A stretch of 64,000 nt of DNA from Evansella cellulosilytica DSM 2522. GTDB taxonomy: Bacteria > Bacillota > Bacilli > Bacillales > Salisediminibacteriaceae. Where the stretch lies: NCBI RefSeq assembly GCF_000177235.2, contig NC_014829.1, positions 3,472,001 to 3,536,000 of the forward strand, read 5' to 3'. Position numbers and translations under genes: made by a program. Below are positions 1 through 10,215 of this stretch, piece after piece (positions within the stretch are counted from its first letter, which is position 1; the number at the start of each line of letters is the position of its first letter). The notes under the pieces were generated by a model. That model did not search any database, was not told where the DNA came from, and worked only from the letters and a program-made list of their open reading frames with translations.

Positions 1-249
1 GTATGCAGATTCCTCTTCATTTTCAGCTCTTTTTACTTGTATTTCAATTGCTTCAATATACCTTTCTAGGAAAGAAGTGATTAAATGTTCTAGTAAACCT
101 TGCTTATTCCTAAAATAATATGATATAAGAGCAACGTTACAACCTGCATCATTTGCAATATCCCGCACTGAGGTCCCTGAAAATCCTTTCACGTTAAATA
201 AATTAATTGCAGCTTTAATCACCTTTTCTTTTGAAGCTCTTTTTGTCAA
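1..249 (-). CDS. refZ: RefZ-like TetR-family regulator, 3' end outside window
   Basis: Only the first 83 codons lie in the window; the C-terminal ligand/dimer domain is missing. The visible part is a TetR-type helix-turn-helix: residues about 5-55 include FSGTSVRDIA, the turn around NVALIS and the YYFRNKQGLL recognition-helix end. I chose the TTG at 249-247 because GGAGGTG sits 6 bases upstream; an in-frame ATG further upstream has no good Shine-Dalgarno. The neighbours ytsP, a GGDEF gene and rpsD match the B. subtilis locus of RefZ, a TetR-like protein that binds palindromes near the origin and affects FtsZ ring placement during sporulation. The assignment rests on similarity plus synteny; another TetR regulator is possible. 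Confidence 0.75.
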   Translation of the reverse strand, partial: MTKRASKEKVIKAAINLFNVKGFSGTSVRDIANDAGCNVALISYYFRNKQGLLEHLITSFLERYIEAIEIQVKRAENEEESAY

Positions 250-281
250 TTTCTTCACCTCCATGTACTATCTCTTATTAT

Positions 282-309
282 AAAATAATACGATGTAAAT
301 CGTTATTTT
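282..309. promoter_or_regulatory. Imperfect palindrome in the refZ-ytsP intergenic region, candidate TetR operator
   Basis: AAAATAA-TA-CGAT, a 4-base centre (GTAA), then ATCG-TTATTTT form an inverted repeat with one 2-base bulge on the left. It lies 33 bases upstream of the refZ start and between the two divergent genes. TetR-family proteins commonly bind such palindromes next to their own gene, so autoregulation is inferred, not shown. Confidence 0.4.
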
Positions 310-385
310 TCTATCATTCTAATAAAGTTGTGATATACTTTTCAAAAATAAATTGATTCATTTTTAATAGTAGGAGGTCATTTAC

Positions 386-865
386 ATGTTTCAACAGCAA
401 CATTATGAAGGCACAATTTCAGAACAATATGACATGCTTAATAAACAATTAAATGCTCTTTTAGAAGGAGAAACAGATGTAACTGCAAACTTGAGTAATG
501 CGTCCGCACTACTTAACCAGTTTCTAGTTGATATTAATTGGGTTGGTTTTTATGTGTGGAAGGAAGATCAGTTAGTATTAGGTCCATTCCAAGGATTACC
601 AGCGTGTATTCGCATCCCTAATGGTAAAGGTGTTTGCGGTACTGCTGTAAAGGAGAAAAAAACGATGCGAATTGATGACGTCCACGAGTTTCCTGGGCAT
701 ATCGCTTGTGATGCAGCATCGAATTCAGAAATCGTCATACCAATGATAAAAAATAATCAAATATTTGGTGTTTTGGACATCGATAGCCCATCAAAAAATA
801 GATTTACTAAGGAAGACCAGGAAGGACTAGAACTATTTGTTCAAGCCTTGATGAAGCACTTGTAG
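386..865 (+). CDS. ytsP: Free methionine-(R)-sulfoxide reductase, GAF domain (YtsP)
   Basis: A 159-aa single GAF-domain protein of the fRMsr (MsrC/YebR) family, which reduces free methionine-R-sulfoxide in the cytosol. The three cysteines used by this family are present at C74, C84 and C108. They have the same spacing as Cys84, Cys94 and Cys118 of the E. coli enzyme, which argues for catalysis rather than mere ligand sensing. The GVCGTA and DIDSP motifs are conserved. A TAGGAGG ribosome binding site precedes the ATG. It is divergent from refZ and convergent with the GGDEF gene, as in B. subtilis. Confidence 0.88.
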   Translation: MFQQQHYEGTISEQYDMLNKQLNALLEGETDVTANLSNASALLNQFLVDINWVGFYVWKEDQLVLGPFQGLPACIRIPNGKGVCGTAVKEKKTMRIDDVHEFPGHIACDAASNSEIVIPMIKNNQIFGVLDIDSPSKNRFTKEDQEGLELFVQALMKHL

Positions 866-899
866 AGAAATAAAGCTAGCTGTGAGGGGCGCTAAGCTA

Positions 900-991
900 A
901 TAGGTGCTATATTCACAGTAAACCCGTCATAAGAAACTCAATTATAGTAGGGTAGTTCAGTGATACCGCCCGTTTCGCCCATTGCTTAAAA
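900..991. repeat. Degenerate copy of composite palindromic repeat (family A), reversed
   Basis: Read on the minus strand, this stretch starts with AAGCAATGGGCG directly after the GAGTCAAC arm of the neighbouring hairpin. It then continues with CCCTACTATAA and a TTATG arm. That is the order seen in the cleaner copies at 46959-47060 and 50041-50130. The pairing is weak, so this is a decayed copy. Confidence 0.45.
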
Positions 992-1027
992 GTTGACTCA
1001 ATAGGTAAATTAACCTTTTGAGTCAAC
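992..1027 (-). terminator. GAGTCA hairpin terminator at ytsP/diguanylate cyclase convergence
   Basis: GTTGACTCA at 992-1000 pairs with TGAGTCAAC at 1019-1027, with an inner GGT/ACC pair. On the minus strand the stem is followed by TTTTA, so it probably terminates the cyclase gene. It belongs to the GAGTCA hairpin family found throughout the window. Confidence 0.55.
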
Positions 1028-1039
1028 GACAACAGCTCC

Positions 1040-3319
1040 TTAGCTTTCTACACGATTTCTACCAGCACTTTTGGCCTTATACAACGCTTTGTCGGCATCC
1101 TGAAATAGCCTTTTTAATGAACATTGATTATCGGTCTTACTCCAACTAGATACACCAGATGAAACAGTTACATGTGGAGATGAATGCTGCGCTACTTTTT
1201 TCCTAATTATTTCAGCAATGGCCATTGCCTCTACCTTGTCCTCCTCAGGTAAGTAAATCGCGATTTCTTCTCCCCCCCACCTTGCAGCAATGTCCTTGCT
1301 TTTAATAGTGCTGCTGATCATTTTCGCTACTTGAATAATTACTTCATCGCCAATTTGATGCCCATATTGATCATTTACTCGTTTAAAATGATCAATATCA
1401 AATAAAATAAAAGCACCAGATTCATACTTATCAAATGAAGAGATCACTTGTCTATCTAGATATTCTCGTGTATACAATTTCGTTAAATAGTCAGTTATCA
1501 CTAACTTCTCTAGCTCTTCATGAAGAATCGAGTTTACAAAAGCCAATGTTGCATGTTGGACAAATGATTGAAAAAGCTTAAACGAATCAAAACTAAATGA
1601 ATAAGCTGCTTTACCAAGTACAACCACCGCTCCGATTACTTCCCCATTATGACTCATCGGCACAACCATTAATGATTGATAATCACACAAAAACTGACTT
1701 CCGTTATTGTCTAAGTTTCCTTGAAATATAGCATCATGACTTTCTTCAATTTTATCTAAATAAGGTTTTAAATCAATCATTGATGCTTTTGTTAAAAAGT
1801 AATCACTGCTGCCTTCTAATGTTTCATATTTCCCATTATCCTTATCTTCAAATAGTAAAAAACCTACTTCTTCTGCAGCAAAATTTTGTTTTAGCTTTGT
1901 TACCATATATAAAGTTACTTCAGAAAGCTTAAGGTTTTCATTTAACTGTTGAGAAGTTTCATTTATAAACTTTAAGTTTGCTATATGCTGTTTCGACTGT
2001 TGGTATAACTCAGCATTTTCTAATGCATTTCCACCTGTATCTGCTAAAACTTGAATAAAATCAAGTTCATCTTCAAATGTATACTGCAACTCAGAGGTAG
2101 CCATTTTAAATACACCATATACTCCTTGTTTTCCTTTTAAAGGTACATACAGCGTCGTAATGATGCTCTTATCAACTTGAATTTCACCTGTTAAGTATGC
2201 TGTAGCTGCGTAATCTTTGTTTAGTAATTTATTATTAAATTCTAAAGGCTTTACTGGAAGATGTGACGACACATCCCAATCATGGGATAATAGTAAATCA
2301 ATTTCATATTGGGGGTATGCTTCATAAAGTGCGCTTAGCACCTCTTCTAAAATGGCAGACACATCCATCGATGAATAAAAAGTACGGTTAACTTTTAATA
2401 ACAAATCTTTTCTTGTTCTTTCAAAGAGAATTTGTTCATTTTCTACCAATTGGTGAAACCATGGCCCTAATGCTTCAATCATTCGTTCTAAACGAAACGT
2501 AATTTTGTTGGTTACACTATCAATTTTAGTTAAATACGAAACAAACCCAATTGTTTTATCTTGGTACAAAACAGGTATTAAAATATTATCCTGTTTATGA
2601 GTGAGACAGAATGTTGAAGCTTTCACCTTTTCATGATTAACAACAATTTCTTTGTCCCCTTTAAATTGCAGAGTATCTTCTTCTAATGTAAAGTCATTCT
2701 TACTATTTAATAAGTTTTCATTTGTAGCCTCCACAGGATAATAAATTCTTTTTTCTTTATCGAACAATGAGAAAAGTAACATATCATCTTGTTTACAAAA
2801 CTCTTTAGCTACGGTTAAAAAGCTTCTAACGAATATTTTCATGTTCTTACTACCTTTAGTACTTTGAAGAACGCTAGCTACCTTCAAAAAAACAGAATCC
2901 ACTTGACCTTCACTCACATCATTTCCCTCTTTCATTGTACTTTTTTCCCGTTTCATAAAAGAGTATATCGAAAGCTTTATATTCCCTAAAAATGATAACG
3001 CTTCCTTTTTATTTGTTATCAATCTTTCAAACAATAAACCGAGTGTACCATTAAAATGATGAGTGTCATTACTCATACATATTTCCGTCGTAATCAATTG
3101 AAATTGATCGTTCGAACAATGCGCTTCACCTGTTTTCATCGTCCTTAACACATCATTGAGTAAAGACTCCATAAAAGGTAGAGGGGATGATGGATACACA
3201 GAAACAATTTCACCACTTCTATCTATTAAAAATAAAATAGCGTTCTTGTAAAGTTTCTCACTTTCAAAAAAGGTTTGAAAAAAATGAGAAAAGTCACTAT
3301 TATAAGTTATACTTTTCAC
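1040..3319 (-). CDS. dgcP: Diguanylate cyclase with GAF-type sensor region (YtrP/DgcP-like)
   Basis: A 759-aa soluble protein with a long N-terminal region of GAF-like segments (roughly residues 160-590) and a C-terminal GGDEF domain (about 600-755). The active-site loop reads GGEEI, compatible with c-di-GMP synthesis from GTP. The RxxD inhibitory site expected five residues before it reads KSKD, so product inhibition may be weakened. I chose the GTG at 3319-3317 because GGAGAGGG precedes it; an ATG ten codons upstream lacks a good site. B. subtilis carries DgcP (YtrP, two GAFs plus GGDEF) at this locus; this protein is longer, with extra N-terminal sequence of unknown role. No transmembrane segment is evident. 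Confidence 0.8.
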   Translation of the reverse strand: MKSITYNSDFSHFFQTFFESEKLYKNAILFLIDRSGEIVSVYPSSPLPFMESLLNDVLRTMKTGEAHCSNDQFQLITTEICMSNDTHHFNGTLGLLFERLITNKKEALSFLGNIKLSIYSFMKREKSTMKEGNDVSEGQVDSVFLKVASVLQSTKGSKNMKIFVRSFLTVAKEFCKQDDMLLFSLFDKEKRIYYPVEATNENLLNSKNDFTLEEDTLQFKGDKEIVVNHEKVKASTFCLTHKQDNILIPVLYQDKTIGFVSYLTKIDSVTNKITFRLERMIEALGPWFHQLVENEQILFERTRKDLLLKVNRTFYSSMDVSAILEEVLSALYEAYPQYEIDLLLSHDWDVSSHLPVKPLEFNNKLLNKDYAATAYLTGEIQVDKSIITTLYVPLKGKQGVYGVFKMATSELQYTFEDELDFIQVLADTGGNALENAELYQQSKQHIANLKFINETSQQLNENLKLSEVTLYMVTKLKQNFAAEEVGFLLFEDKDNGKYETLEGSSDYFLTKASMIDLKPYLDKIEESHDAIFQGNLDNNGSQFLCDYQSLMVVPMSHNGEVIGAVVVLGKAAYSFSFDSFKLFQSFVQHATLAFVNSILHEELEKLVITDYLTKLYTREYLDRQVISSFDKYESGAFILFDIDHFKRVNDQYGHQIGDEVIIQVAKMISSTIKSKDIAARWGGEEIAIYLPEEDKVEAMAIAEIIRKKVAQHSSPHVTVSSGVSSWSKTDNQCSLKRLFQDADKALYKAKSAGRNRVES

Positions 3320-3565
3320 TTGTACCCTCTCCTTTTTTAATACAAGCATCTCTTTAATTTGATTGGCTATGTAAAATTTGTTGTTGATTTTCGCTCCAGG
3401 ACATTATATTAAATATTGCAGTAATTCCATTAAGGAAAATATGTAATTAGACATTTTAAAAAAATTTATGATTGGAAAAAATATACTCATCTCTATCGTA
3501 TAACAAAAATGGTGTAAACTGTAATTTTTTTTTATCATTATGCATATATTATTTTTCTCATTCAC

Positions 3566-3594
3566 TTGACTTCATATAAAAAAAAATATACACT
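3566..3594 (+). promoter_or_regulatory. Sigma-A promoter of rpsD
   Basis: TTGACT at 3566-3571, a 17-base spacer and TACACT at 3589-3594 closely match the vegetative consensus. The predicted start near 3601 leaves a leader of about 240 bases before rpsD. Confidence 0.75.
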
Positions 3595-3600
3595 GTAATT

Positions 3601-3838
3601 TGTGCAAATAAGGCAGCCACGGTAAACATCATGTGGTTCATTTTATTCCCGTTTGATTGTCACTACGTAAAGGACAGGCGTGTCTACGTCGCAGAAGTAG
3701 TCTTCTGCTAAAAAACGAGGTGTATCGCGTAACCTCTAGCTGTCGAGGCGAGGATACATGAAAGTAAAATGGCTAGATGAATGAGATTGCCACTGTTTAT
3801 ATTTGACTAACTTTTTAAATATAAAGGAGGAGCTAACT
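3601..3838 (+). promoter_or_regulatory. Structured rpsD mRNA leader, probable S4 autoregulatory element
   Basis: The leader contains several hairpins. GCAGAA/TTCTGC closes a six-base loop around 3691-3708. A GAGGTGTATC helix near 3717 can pair with GATACA or AACCTC segments downstream, and a GCCAC/GTGG pair lies near the 5' end. In B. subtilis, ribosomal protein S4 represses its own gene by binding a pseudoknotted leader of this kind. The exact fold here is inferred by eye. Confidence 0.6.
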
Positions 3839-4441
3839 ATGGCTCGATATACTGGACCAAGCTGGAAGCTTTCCCGCCGTTTAGGAATTTCCCTAAGTGG
3901 AACTGGAAAAGAGCTTCAAAAAAGACCTTATGGACCTGGGGAACACGGTCCTAACCAACGTAAGAAGATGTCTGAATACGGACTTCAACTTCAAGAGAAG
4001 CAAAAACTACGTCACATGTACGGAATGAACGAACGTCAATTCCGTAAATTGTTTGACCAAGCTGGTAAAATTCAAGGTATCCACGGTGAGAACTTCATGA
4101 TTCTTCTTGAGTCTCGTCTAGACAACCTTGTTTATCGTTTGGGACTTGCTCGTACTCGTCGTCAAGCTCGTCAACTTGTTAATCATGGTCACGTTACTGT
4201 CGATGGTGGACGCGTAGATATCGCATCTTACCGTGTAAAACCTGGCCAAGTAATTGGTCTTCGTGAAAAATCACGTAACCTTGATGCTGTCAAAAATGCA
4301 GTTGAAGTAAATGACTTCGTACCAGCATATCTTGACTTTAACGCAGACGCTTTAGAAGGTACTTTCACACGTTTACCAGAGCGTTCTGAATTACCTGCTG
4401 AAATCACAGAACAGCTTATCGTTGAGTTCTACTCTCGTTAA
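3839..4441 (+). CDS. rpsD: 30S ribosomal protein S4
   Basis: A 200-aa primary 16S rRNA-binding protein needed early in 30S assembly. The sequence starts [10 protein letters not shown], and the S4 RNA-binding fold around residues 90-155 includes [11 protein letters not shown] and the [12 protein letters not shown] segment. Length is typical for Bacillus S4. AAAGGAGGAG lies just upstream of the ATG at 3839; an upstream in-frame ATG at 3803 is rejected because it would add a non-homologous tail. The gene is monocistronic, with its own promoter, leader and strong terminator. That arrangement fits the known unlinked, autoregulated rpsD of bacilli. Confidence 0.98.
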   Translation: MARYTGPSWKLSRRLGISLSGTGKELQKRPYGPGEHGPNQRKKMSEYGLQLQEKQKLRHMYGMNERQFRKLFDQAGKIQGIHGENFMILLESRLDNLVYRLGLARTRRQARQLVNHGHVTVDGGRVDIASYRVKPGQVIGLREKSRNLDAVKNAVEVNDFVPAYLDFNADALEGTFTRLPERSELPAEITEQLIVEFYSR

Positions 4442-4465
4442 TCTGCTTTGTTTAAAGCTTAACCA

Positions 4466-4515
4466 CAAAAGCCCCTTGAAATGTTGTGAATCAACGTTTA
4501 AGGGGCTTTTATTTT
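4466..4515 (+). terminator. Rho-independent terminator of rpsD
   Basis: AAGCCCCTT pairs with AAGGGGCTT, the stem extends through AAATGTTG/CAACGTTT, and TTTTATTTTT follows. Confidence 0.88.
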
Positions 4516-4575
4516 TCATAATAACTTCCATTAAAACGTACGGTTAATCTATTAATAAAGGGGTGGTGAAATTTT

Positions 4576-4893
4576 ATGAAAATTTATGGTTTTCCTGTTG
4601 ATGAACAAGGAAGATGCAAGCATTATTACGGGCAAAATGATATTGTTTCTATCAAATTTAAATGCTGTCGTAAATACTATCCATGCTACAAATGTCATAA
4701 AGAAGCTGCAAAACATCACACTGAATTATGGCGTAAAGAGGAATTCCATAAAAAAGCTATTTTATGTGGGGAATGTAAACACGAGATTTCTATAGAATCA
4801 TATCTTCGCAATGGTAAGTGTCATCATTGCACTGCTTTCTTTAATCCTCATTGCTCCAAGCATTATCACCTTTATTTTGATTCGACCGAATAA
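4576..4893 (+). CDS. CHY zinc-finger protein
   Basis: A 105-aa cysteine/histidine-rich protein of the CHY zinc-finger family. Candidate metal ligands are C14, H16, C30, C31, C37, C40, H47, H48, C64, C67, C82, C85, C93 and H96, with paired CxxC units typical of structural zinc sites. A GGGGTGG ribosome binding site precedes the ATG. The bacterial members have no settled function; eukaryotic relatives include Hot13 and the N-terminal part of RCHY1-type ubiquitin ligases. No RING domain is present here. It follows the rpsD terminator, so it is probably transcribed separately. Confidence 0.75.
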   Translation: MKIYGFPVDEQGRCKHYYGQNDIVSIKFKCCRKYYPCYKCHKEAAKHHTELWRKEEFHKKAILCGECKHEISIESYLRNGKCHHCTAFFNPHCSKHYHLYFDSTE

Positions 4894-5010
4894 ATATCAA
4901 ATAGTTATTATAAGGAATGAATGAGTAACATTTCAACTCTGGTCTTATTATTTTTTCACCTGTTAGTTTTTTTTTGTATTCCTTACTACTTAAATTTGAT
5001 ACATCTAGTC

Positions 5011-5060
5011 AAAAAAAGGGAGACTCAAAAGGTTCATTTTTACCTATACAGTCTCCCCTT
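5011..5060 (-). terminator. Terminator of tyrS (GAGTCA hairpin family)
   Basis: On the minus strand AGGGGAGACT pairs with AGTCTCCCT, with an internal GGT/ACC pair, followed by TTTTTTT. This copy of the hairpin family has a clear U-tract. Confidence 0.82.
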
Positions 5061-5135
5061 ATGAAATGTCGCTAGTGTAACCATTTCCAGGCCTTTTTAT
5101 TAGACAATGGGAACCACACTTTCAAAACGATACTT

Positions 5136-6711
<1,576 letters not shown>

Positions 6712-6717
6712 GTTAAA

Positions 6718-6746
6718 TTTTTACCATACTATAGTACTATTGTCAA
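6718..6746 (-). promoter_or_regulatory. Candidate promoter of tyrS
   Basis: A perfect TTGACA at 6746-6741 is followed after 17 bases by a weak TAAAAA. The -35 is convincing, the -10 is not. Confidence 0.4.
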
Positions 6747-6794
6747 CAACAACTCGTTATTGTACAAGTTTTCTACTAACAATCCTCTTATTTA

Positions 6795-6803
6795 TGCTAT
6801 AAT
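6795..6803 (+). promoter_or_regulatory. Extended -10 promoter of the class A PBP gene
   Basis: TGCTATAAT is a perfect TATAAT preceded by the TGn extension. No good -35 is seen, as is usual for extended -10 promoters. It lies about 30 bases before the start codon. Confidence 0.6.
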
Positions 6804-6833
6804 ATTCATGACTTTTTAGGAGGTTATGCAATT

Positions 6834-9788
6834 ATGAGCGATCATCGGTTTTCTATAAAAAAAATTTTTCAACGACGTGAGACACAAACTGTTTTTAAAA
6901 GCGTTCGTGTAACATCACAAGTTGTATGGAACCTCTTTCTCATTTTTACGATTATAGGTACTATGTCCTTACTGTTTGTTGGTGGGGCTGGGGCTGGTTA
7001 TTTTATTTCACTCGTAAAGGACGAGCCTGTACGAAGCTATGAGGACATGAGAAGAGACATATACGACTATGAAGAAGCAACGGAAATTTATTTTGCTGGA
7101 AACGACTACTTAGGCGATTTACCAAGCCCTTTAGAACGAAGGGAAATTCCATTAGAGGAAATGTCAGAGCATGTAATTAATGCCGTTATTGCAACGGAAG
7201 ATGAGTATTTTGAAGAGCATAACGGAATTGTACCAAAAGCGCTACTGCGAGCAATTTATCAAGACTTTTCAAATGCATCAACGCAAACTGGTGGTAGTAC
7301 GCTAACACAGCAGCTTATAAAAAACCAAATTTTAACGAGCGAAGTAACACACGACAGAAAAGCTGTGGAAATACTTTTAGCTATTCGGCTAGAACAATTT
7401 TTTGAAAAAGATGAGATACTTGAAGCATATTTAAATGTCGTTCCATTTGGGCGTAATGCATCTGGGAGACAAATTGCTGGTGTCCAAGCTGCGGCACAAG
7501 GTATTTTTGGAGTTGACGCAAAAGACTTAAACATACCACAAGCAGCATTTATTGCAGGATTACCACAAAGTCCATTTGCCTACACACCTTTTACATCTAG
7601 GCAACAAGGTGAAGCGCAAGTAAAGGAAAATATGGATGCAGGTTTAAATAGAATGCGAACGGTTTTAAATAGAATGCATTCTAGAGGCTATATTACGGAT
7701 GAACAATACGAAGAAGCATTAGCATATGATATTCGTGCAAATCTTGCTGAGCCACAGCCGAGCAGTCTTGATGACTACCCATATGTCACTGACTACGTAC
7801 GAAGTAGAGCTACAGATGCTTTAGCAATTGCCTTACTTGAGGCAGATGGAATCATCCTAGAAGACATTGATGATGAAAATCAACGAGATTTATTAAGACA
7901 AAGGTACCGGGAAGAAGCACAGCGCTCGTTACATCGTGATGGTTATAAAATTCATACGACGATTGATAGAGAGCTTTATGATGCACATCAAAAAGCAGTA
8001 GCTGATTACTCGGATAGCTTTGCAAGCAGTGTAAGTGGTACGAGAACGAATGAACAAGGTGAAGTAGAAGCAAGGGAGTTTTTAGAGGAAGCCGGTTCCA
8101 TGCTCATTGAAAATGGTACAGGTAGAATCTTAAGCTTTGTTGGTGGACGTGATTATGAGCAAGAAAACTATAATCATGCTACACAAGCGGAAAGACAAAC
8201 TGGTTCTACAATAAAACCACTTTATACTTATGCACTCGGTTTAGATACTGGTGTGATCCAGCCTGGTATGATAACACCAGACGTAACTTATTTTTATCCA
8301 CCACCTAACGATTCAACACAAGTGAGAAACTTTGATAGGGATCACCGTGGGCTCATTACTGCAAGAACCGCGTTGGCACTATCCCGTAACGTTCCTGCAG
8401 TTCGAGAGGCGGAGAAAATCCCACACGACTTAAGAAGAGAAACTTTAGTTAATTTAGGATTTGAAAAATTTTTCCCTAATGATTCTTCTTTTCCTCATCC
8501 ATCGACTGCACTAGGGACATTGGAAATGACAGTCGAAGCAAATACGGCAGCTTATGCAACGTTTGGAAATGAAGGACAATATCTAGAGGGTTACGTCATT
8601 GAAAGAATTGAAAACTCGGCTGGTGAAGTTATTTATGAGCATGAACCTGATCCAGTAGAAGTATTTTCACCACAAACAAGCTATTTAATGATTGACATGA
8701 TGCGTGAGGTACTAAGATCGGGTACAGCAACTAGAATCCCTGGCTATTTAAGCTTCCAAGCCGATTGGGCTGGAAAAACGGGAACTGCAACAAATGATGA
8801 AGGACATGCTAGAGACTATTGGTTTGTTGGTCTTAATCCAAATGTTACTTTAAGCGCATGGATTGGATATGGTAATGGTCATCGATTAGCGAACGATTAT
8901 TCGCCTCGACTTCAACGGCTGTGGGCAAATATGGCTAATGAGCTCTATGAAGTTAATCCTGAATTAATTGGTCCTTCTGATCAGTTCCAATCTCCAGGAG
9001 GAATTGTTAGTCAATCGATCTGTGGTATTTCAGGTATGCTTCCTTCCGATTTATGTAGAGAAGCTGGTTTTGTAACAACCGATCTATTTAATGCTAAGTA
9101 TGTCCCAACAGAAGTTGATGATAGCCTTGAGCGCGTTAATTATGTGAGTATTGATGGTGACTTGTATCGAGCACTAGAATCGACACCATTAGAATTTACA
9201 AATGAAGGAATATCTGTAAAAGAAGAATATTTCGATTTTGGTGAAGATGTGAATGTAGCATCGTTTATGCCAGAGAGCTGGAGTTCACTTATTCCTGACA
9301 GAGAAGCACCAGATAACGGGAAAACACCAGATCCATTATCTTCACTTTCAGTTTCAAGTAACCGAATATCATGGAATAATCATCATGAGGAAGACGTCAT
9401 TGGCTACCGTATATATTATTCTATCGATGAAGGTACTGATTTCACACTCGTTGATAGCGTGAAATGGGATGAAGAATTCACTTATTCAGGACACGATGGT
9501 GCTTATTATGTAACCGCAGTAGATGTTGCTGGTAGGGAATCCTCACAAAGTGACGTTGTAATCATTGGTGAATACATCAATCCAGAAGATGAAGAACCAT
9601 CTGAACCCGAACCTGAGCCTGAGCCAGAGGAGGATGAGCGTAGAAGACCAGAGAGAGAACAAGATAATGCTACTAAGCCTGAAGACGATGAAGATGAAAA
9701 TAACAGTGAAGGTAACGAGCATGATTCCAATAATGGCAATGGAAACGGAAATGGAAATGGAAATCGCAATCGAAATAATAACGGATAG
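6834..9788 (+). CDS. Class A penicillin-binding protein (transglycosylase/transpeptidase) with FN3-like domain and low-complexity tail
   Basis: A 984-aa bifunctional peptidoglycan synthase. Order of parts: cytosolic basic N-terminus, one membrane segment (about 30-58), GT51 glycosyltransferase with the catalytic glutamate region TEDEYF (121-126) and GGSTLTQQ (153-160), and a transpeptidase with STIK (Ser458), SRN (517-519) and KTGTA (648-652). A fibronectin-III-like segment follows (about 850-915). It ends in an acidic PEPEP stretch and an Asn/Gly-rich tail, probably a flexible cell-wall tether. TTAGGAGG precedes the ATG. B. subtilis does not have a PBP gene between tyrS and acuA; I do not assign ponA or another specific orthologue. 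Confidence 0.92.
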   Translation: MSDHRFSIKKIFQRRETQTVFKSVRVTSQVVWNLFLIFTIIGTMSLLFVGGAGAGYFISLVKDEPVRSYEDMRRDIYDYEEATEIYFAGNDYLGDLPSPLERREIPLEEMSEHVINAVIATEDEYFEEHNGIVPKALLRAIYQDFSNASTQTGGSTLTQQLIKNQILTSEVTHDRKAVEILLAIRLEQFFEKDEILEAYLNVVPFGRNASGRQIAGVQAAAQGIFGVDAKDLNIPQAAFIAGLPQSPFAYTPFTSRQQGEAQVKENMDAGLNRMRTVLNRMHSRGYITDEQYEEALAYDIRANLAEPQPSSLDDYPYVTDYVRSRATDALAIALLEADGIILEDIDDENQRDLLRQRYREEAQRSLHRDGYKIHTTIDRELYDAHQKAVADYSDSFASSVSGTRTNEQGEVEAREFLEEAGSMLIENGTGRILSFVGGRDYEQENYNHATQAERQTGSTIKPLYTYALGLDTGVIQPGMITPDVTYFYPPPNDSTQVRNFDRDHRGLITARTALALSRNVPAVREAEKIPHDLRRETLVNLGFEKFFPNDSSFPHPSTALGTLEMTVEANTAAYATFGNEGQYLEGYVIERIENSAGEVIYEHEPDPVEVFSPQTSYLMIDMMREVLRSGTATRIPGYLSFQADWAGKTGTATNDEGHARDYWFVGLNPNVTLSAWIGYGNGHRLANDYSPRLQRLWANMANELYEVNPELIGPSDQFQSPGGIVSQSICGISGMLPSDLCREAGFVTTDLFNAKYVPTEVDDSLERVNYVSIDGDLYRALESTPLEFTNEGISVKEEYFDFGEDVNVASFMPESWSSLIPDREAPDNGKTPDPLSSLSVSSNRISWNNHHEEDVIGYRIYYSIDEGTDFTLVDSVKWDEEFTYSGHDGAYYVTAVDVAGRESSQSDVVIIGEYINPEDEEPSEPEPEPEPEEDERRRPEREQDNATKPEDDEDENNSEGNEHDSNNGNGNGNGNGNRNRNNNG
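9732..9780 (+). repeat. Short 6-bp tandem repeats encoding the Asn-Gly/Asn-Arg tail
   Basis: Units such as GGAAAC, GGAAAT, CGCAAT and CGAAAT repeat in tandem at the 3' end of the PBP gene. Gain or loss of units would change tail length without shifting frame. Confidence 0.7.
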
Positions 9789-9884
9789 AATCAAATAATG
9801 TCAGTGAGTTCCATAAGCTAACAAATTCCCTTTCATGGCTACACTAGTCATCTGAGGATGTGTATCAAAAGCTATATTAAAAAG

Positions 9885-9960
9885 GTGCCACTCGTCGGAC
9901 ACCCACTATCATAAAACCATTTATAGTAGGGGTTAAGGGATTGCGGCTGACCCGCACATT
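9885..9960. repeat. Composite palindromic repeat, family A, reversed copy
   Basis: On the minus strand it reads AATGTGCGGGTCAGCCGC, then CAATCCCTTAA, an inner CCTACTAT/ATAGTGGG stem, then a GAGTGG segment. This is the same order as at 50041-50130. It abuts the GAGTCA-type hairpin at 9965-10010. The rest of the 9789-10215 gap holds no gene that I can support. Confidence 0.75.
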
Positions 9961-9964
9961 TCAT

Positions 9965-10014
9965 AGAGGTTGACTTATAAGGAAAACTTTCTCCTTATAA
10001 GTCAACCTCCTTTT
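9965..10014 (+). terminator. Terminator after the PBP gene
   Basis: GAGGTTGACTTATAAGGA (9966-9983) pairs perfectly with TCCTTATAAGTCAACCTC (9992-10009), followed by CTTTT. It is a variant of the GAGTCA hairpin family. Confidence 0.7.
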
Positions 10015-10215
10015 AATTGAATACGACATCTGAGCTTGCATAAATCTTTACGCGATTAGAAAATGATCATTTAGGTCAACAGCTTTAGCACTTCAATAAC
10101 GTATAGGACATGACAACAACTTTTTTTCCAATTTAAGAAAATCACAAAAAACAGTAATATAAATTGTGTTATAGTAATTATAATAATCCTTCTCATCGTA
10201 AAAGGTGGCTGTTTC

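Noticed and set aside
9506-9798. Several antisense or shifted ORFs at the 3' end of the PBP gene
   Set aside because: They are shadows of the low-complexity PBP tail, giving Ser- or Ile-rich runs.
10015-10215. CcpA cre site upstream of acuA
   Set aside because: acuABC is CcpA-controlled in B. subtilis, but I found no adequate match to TGWAANCGNTNWCA here.
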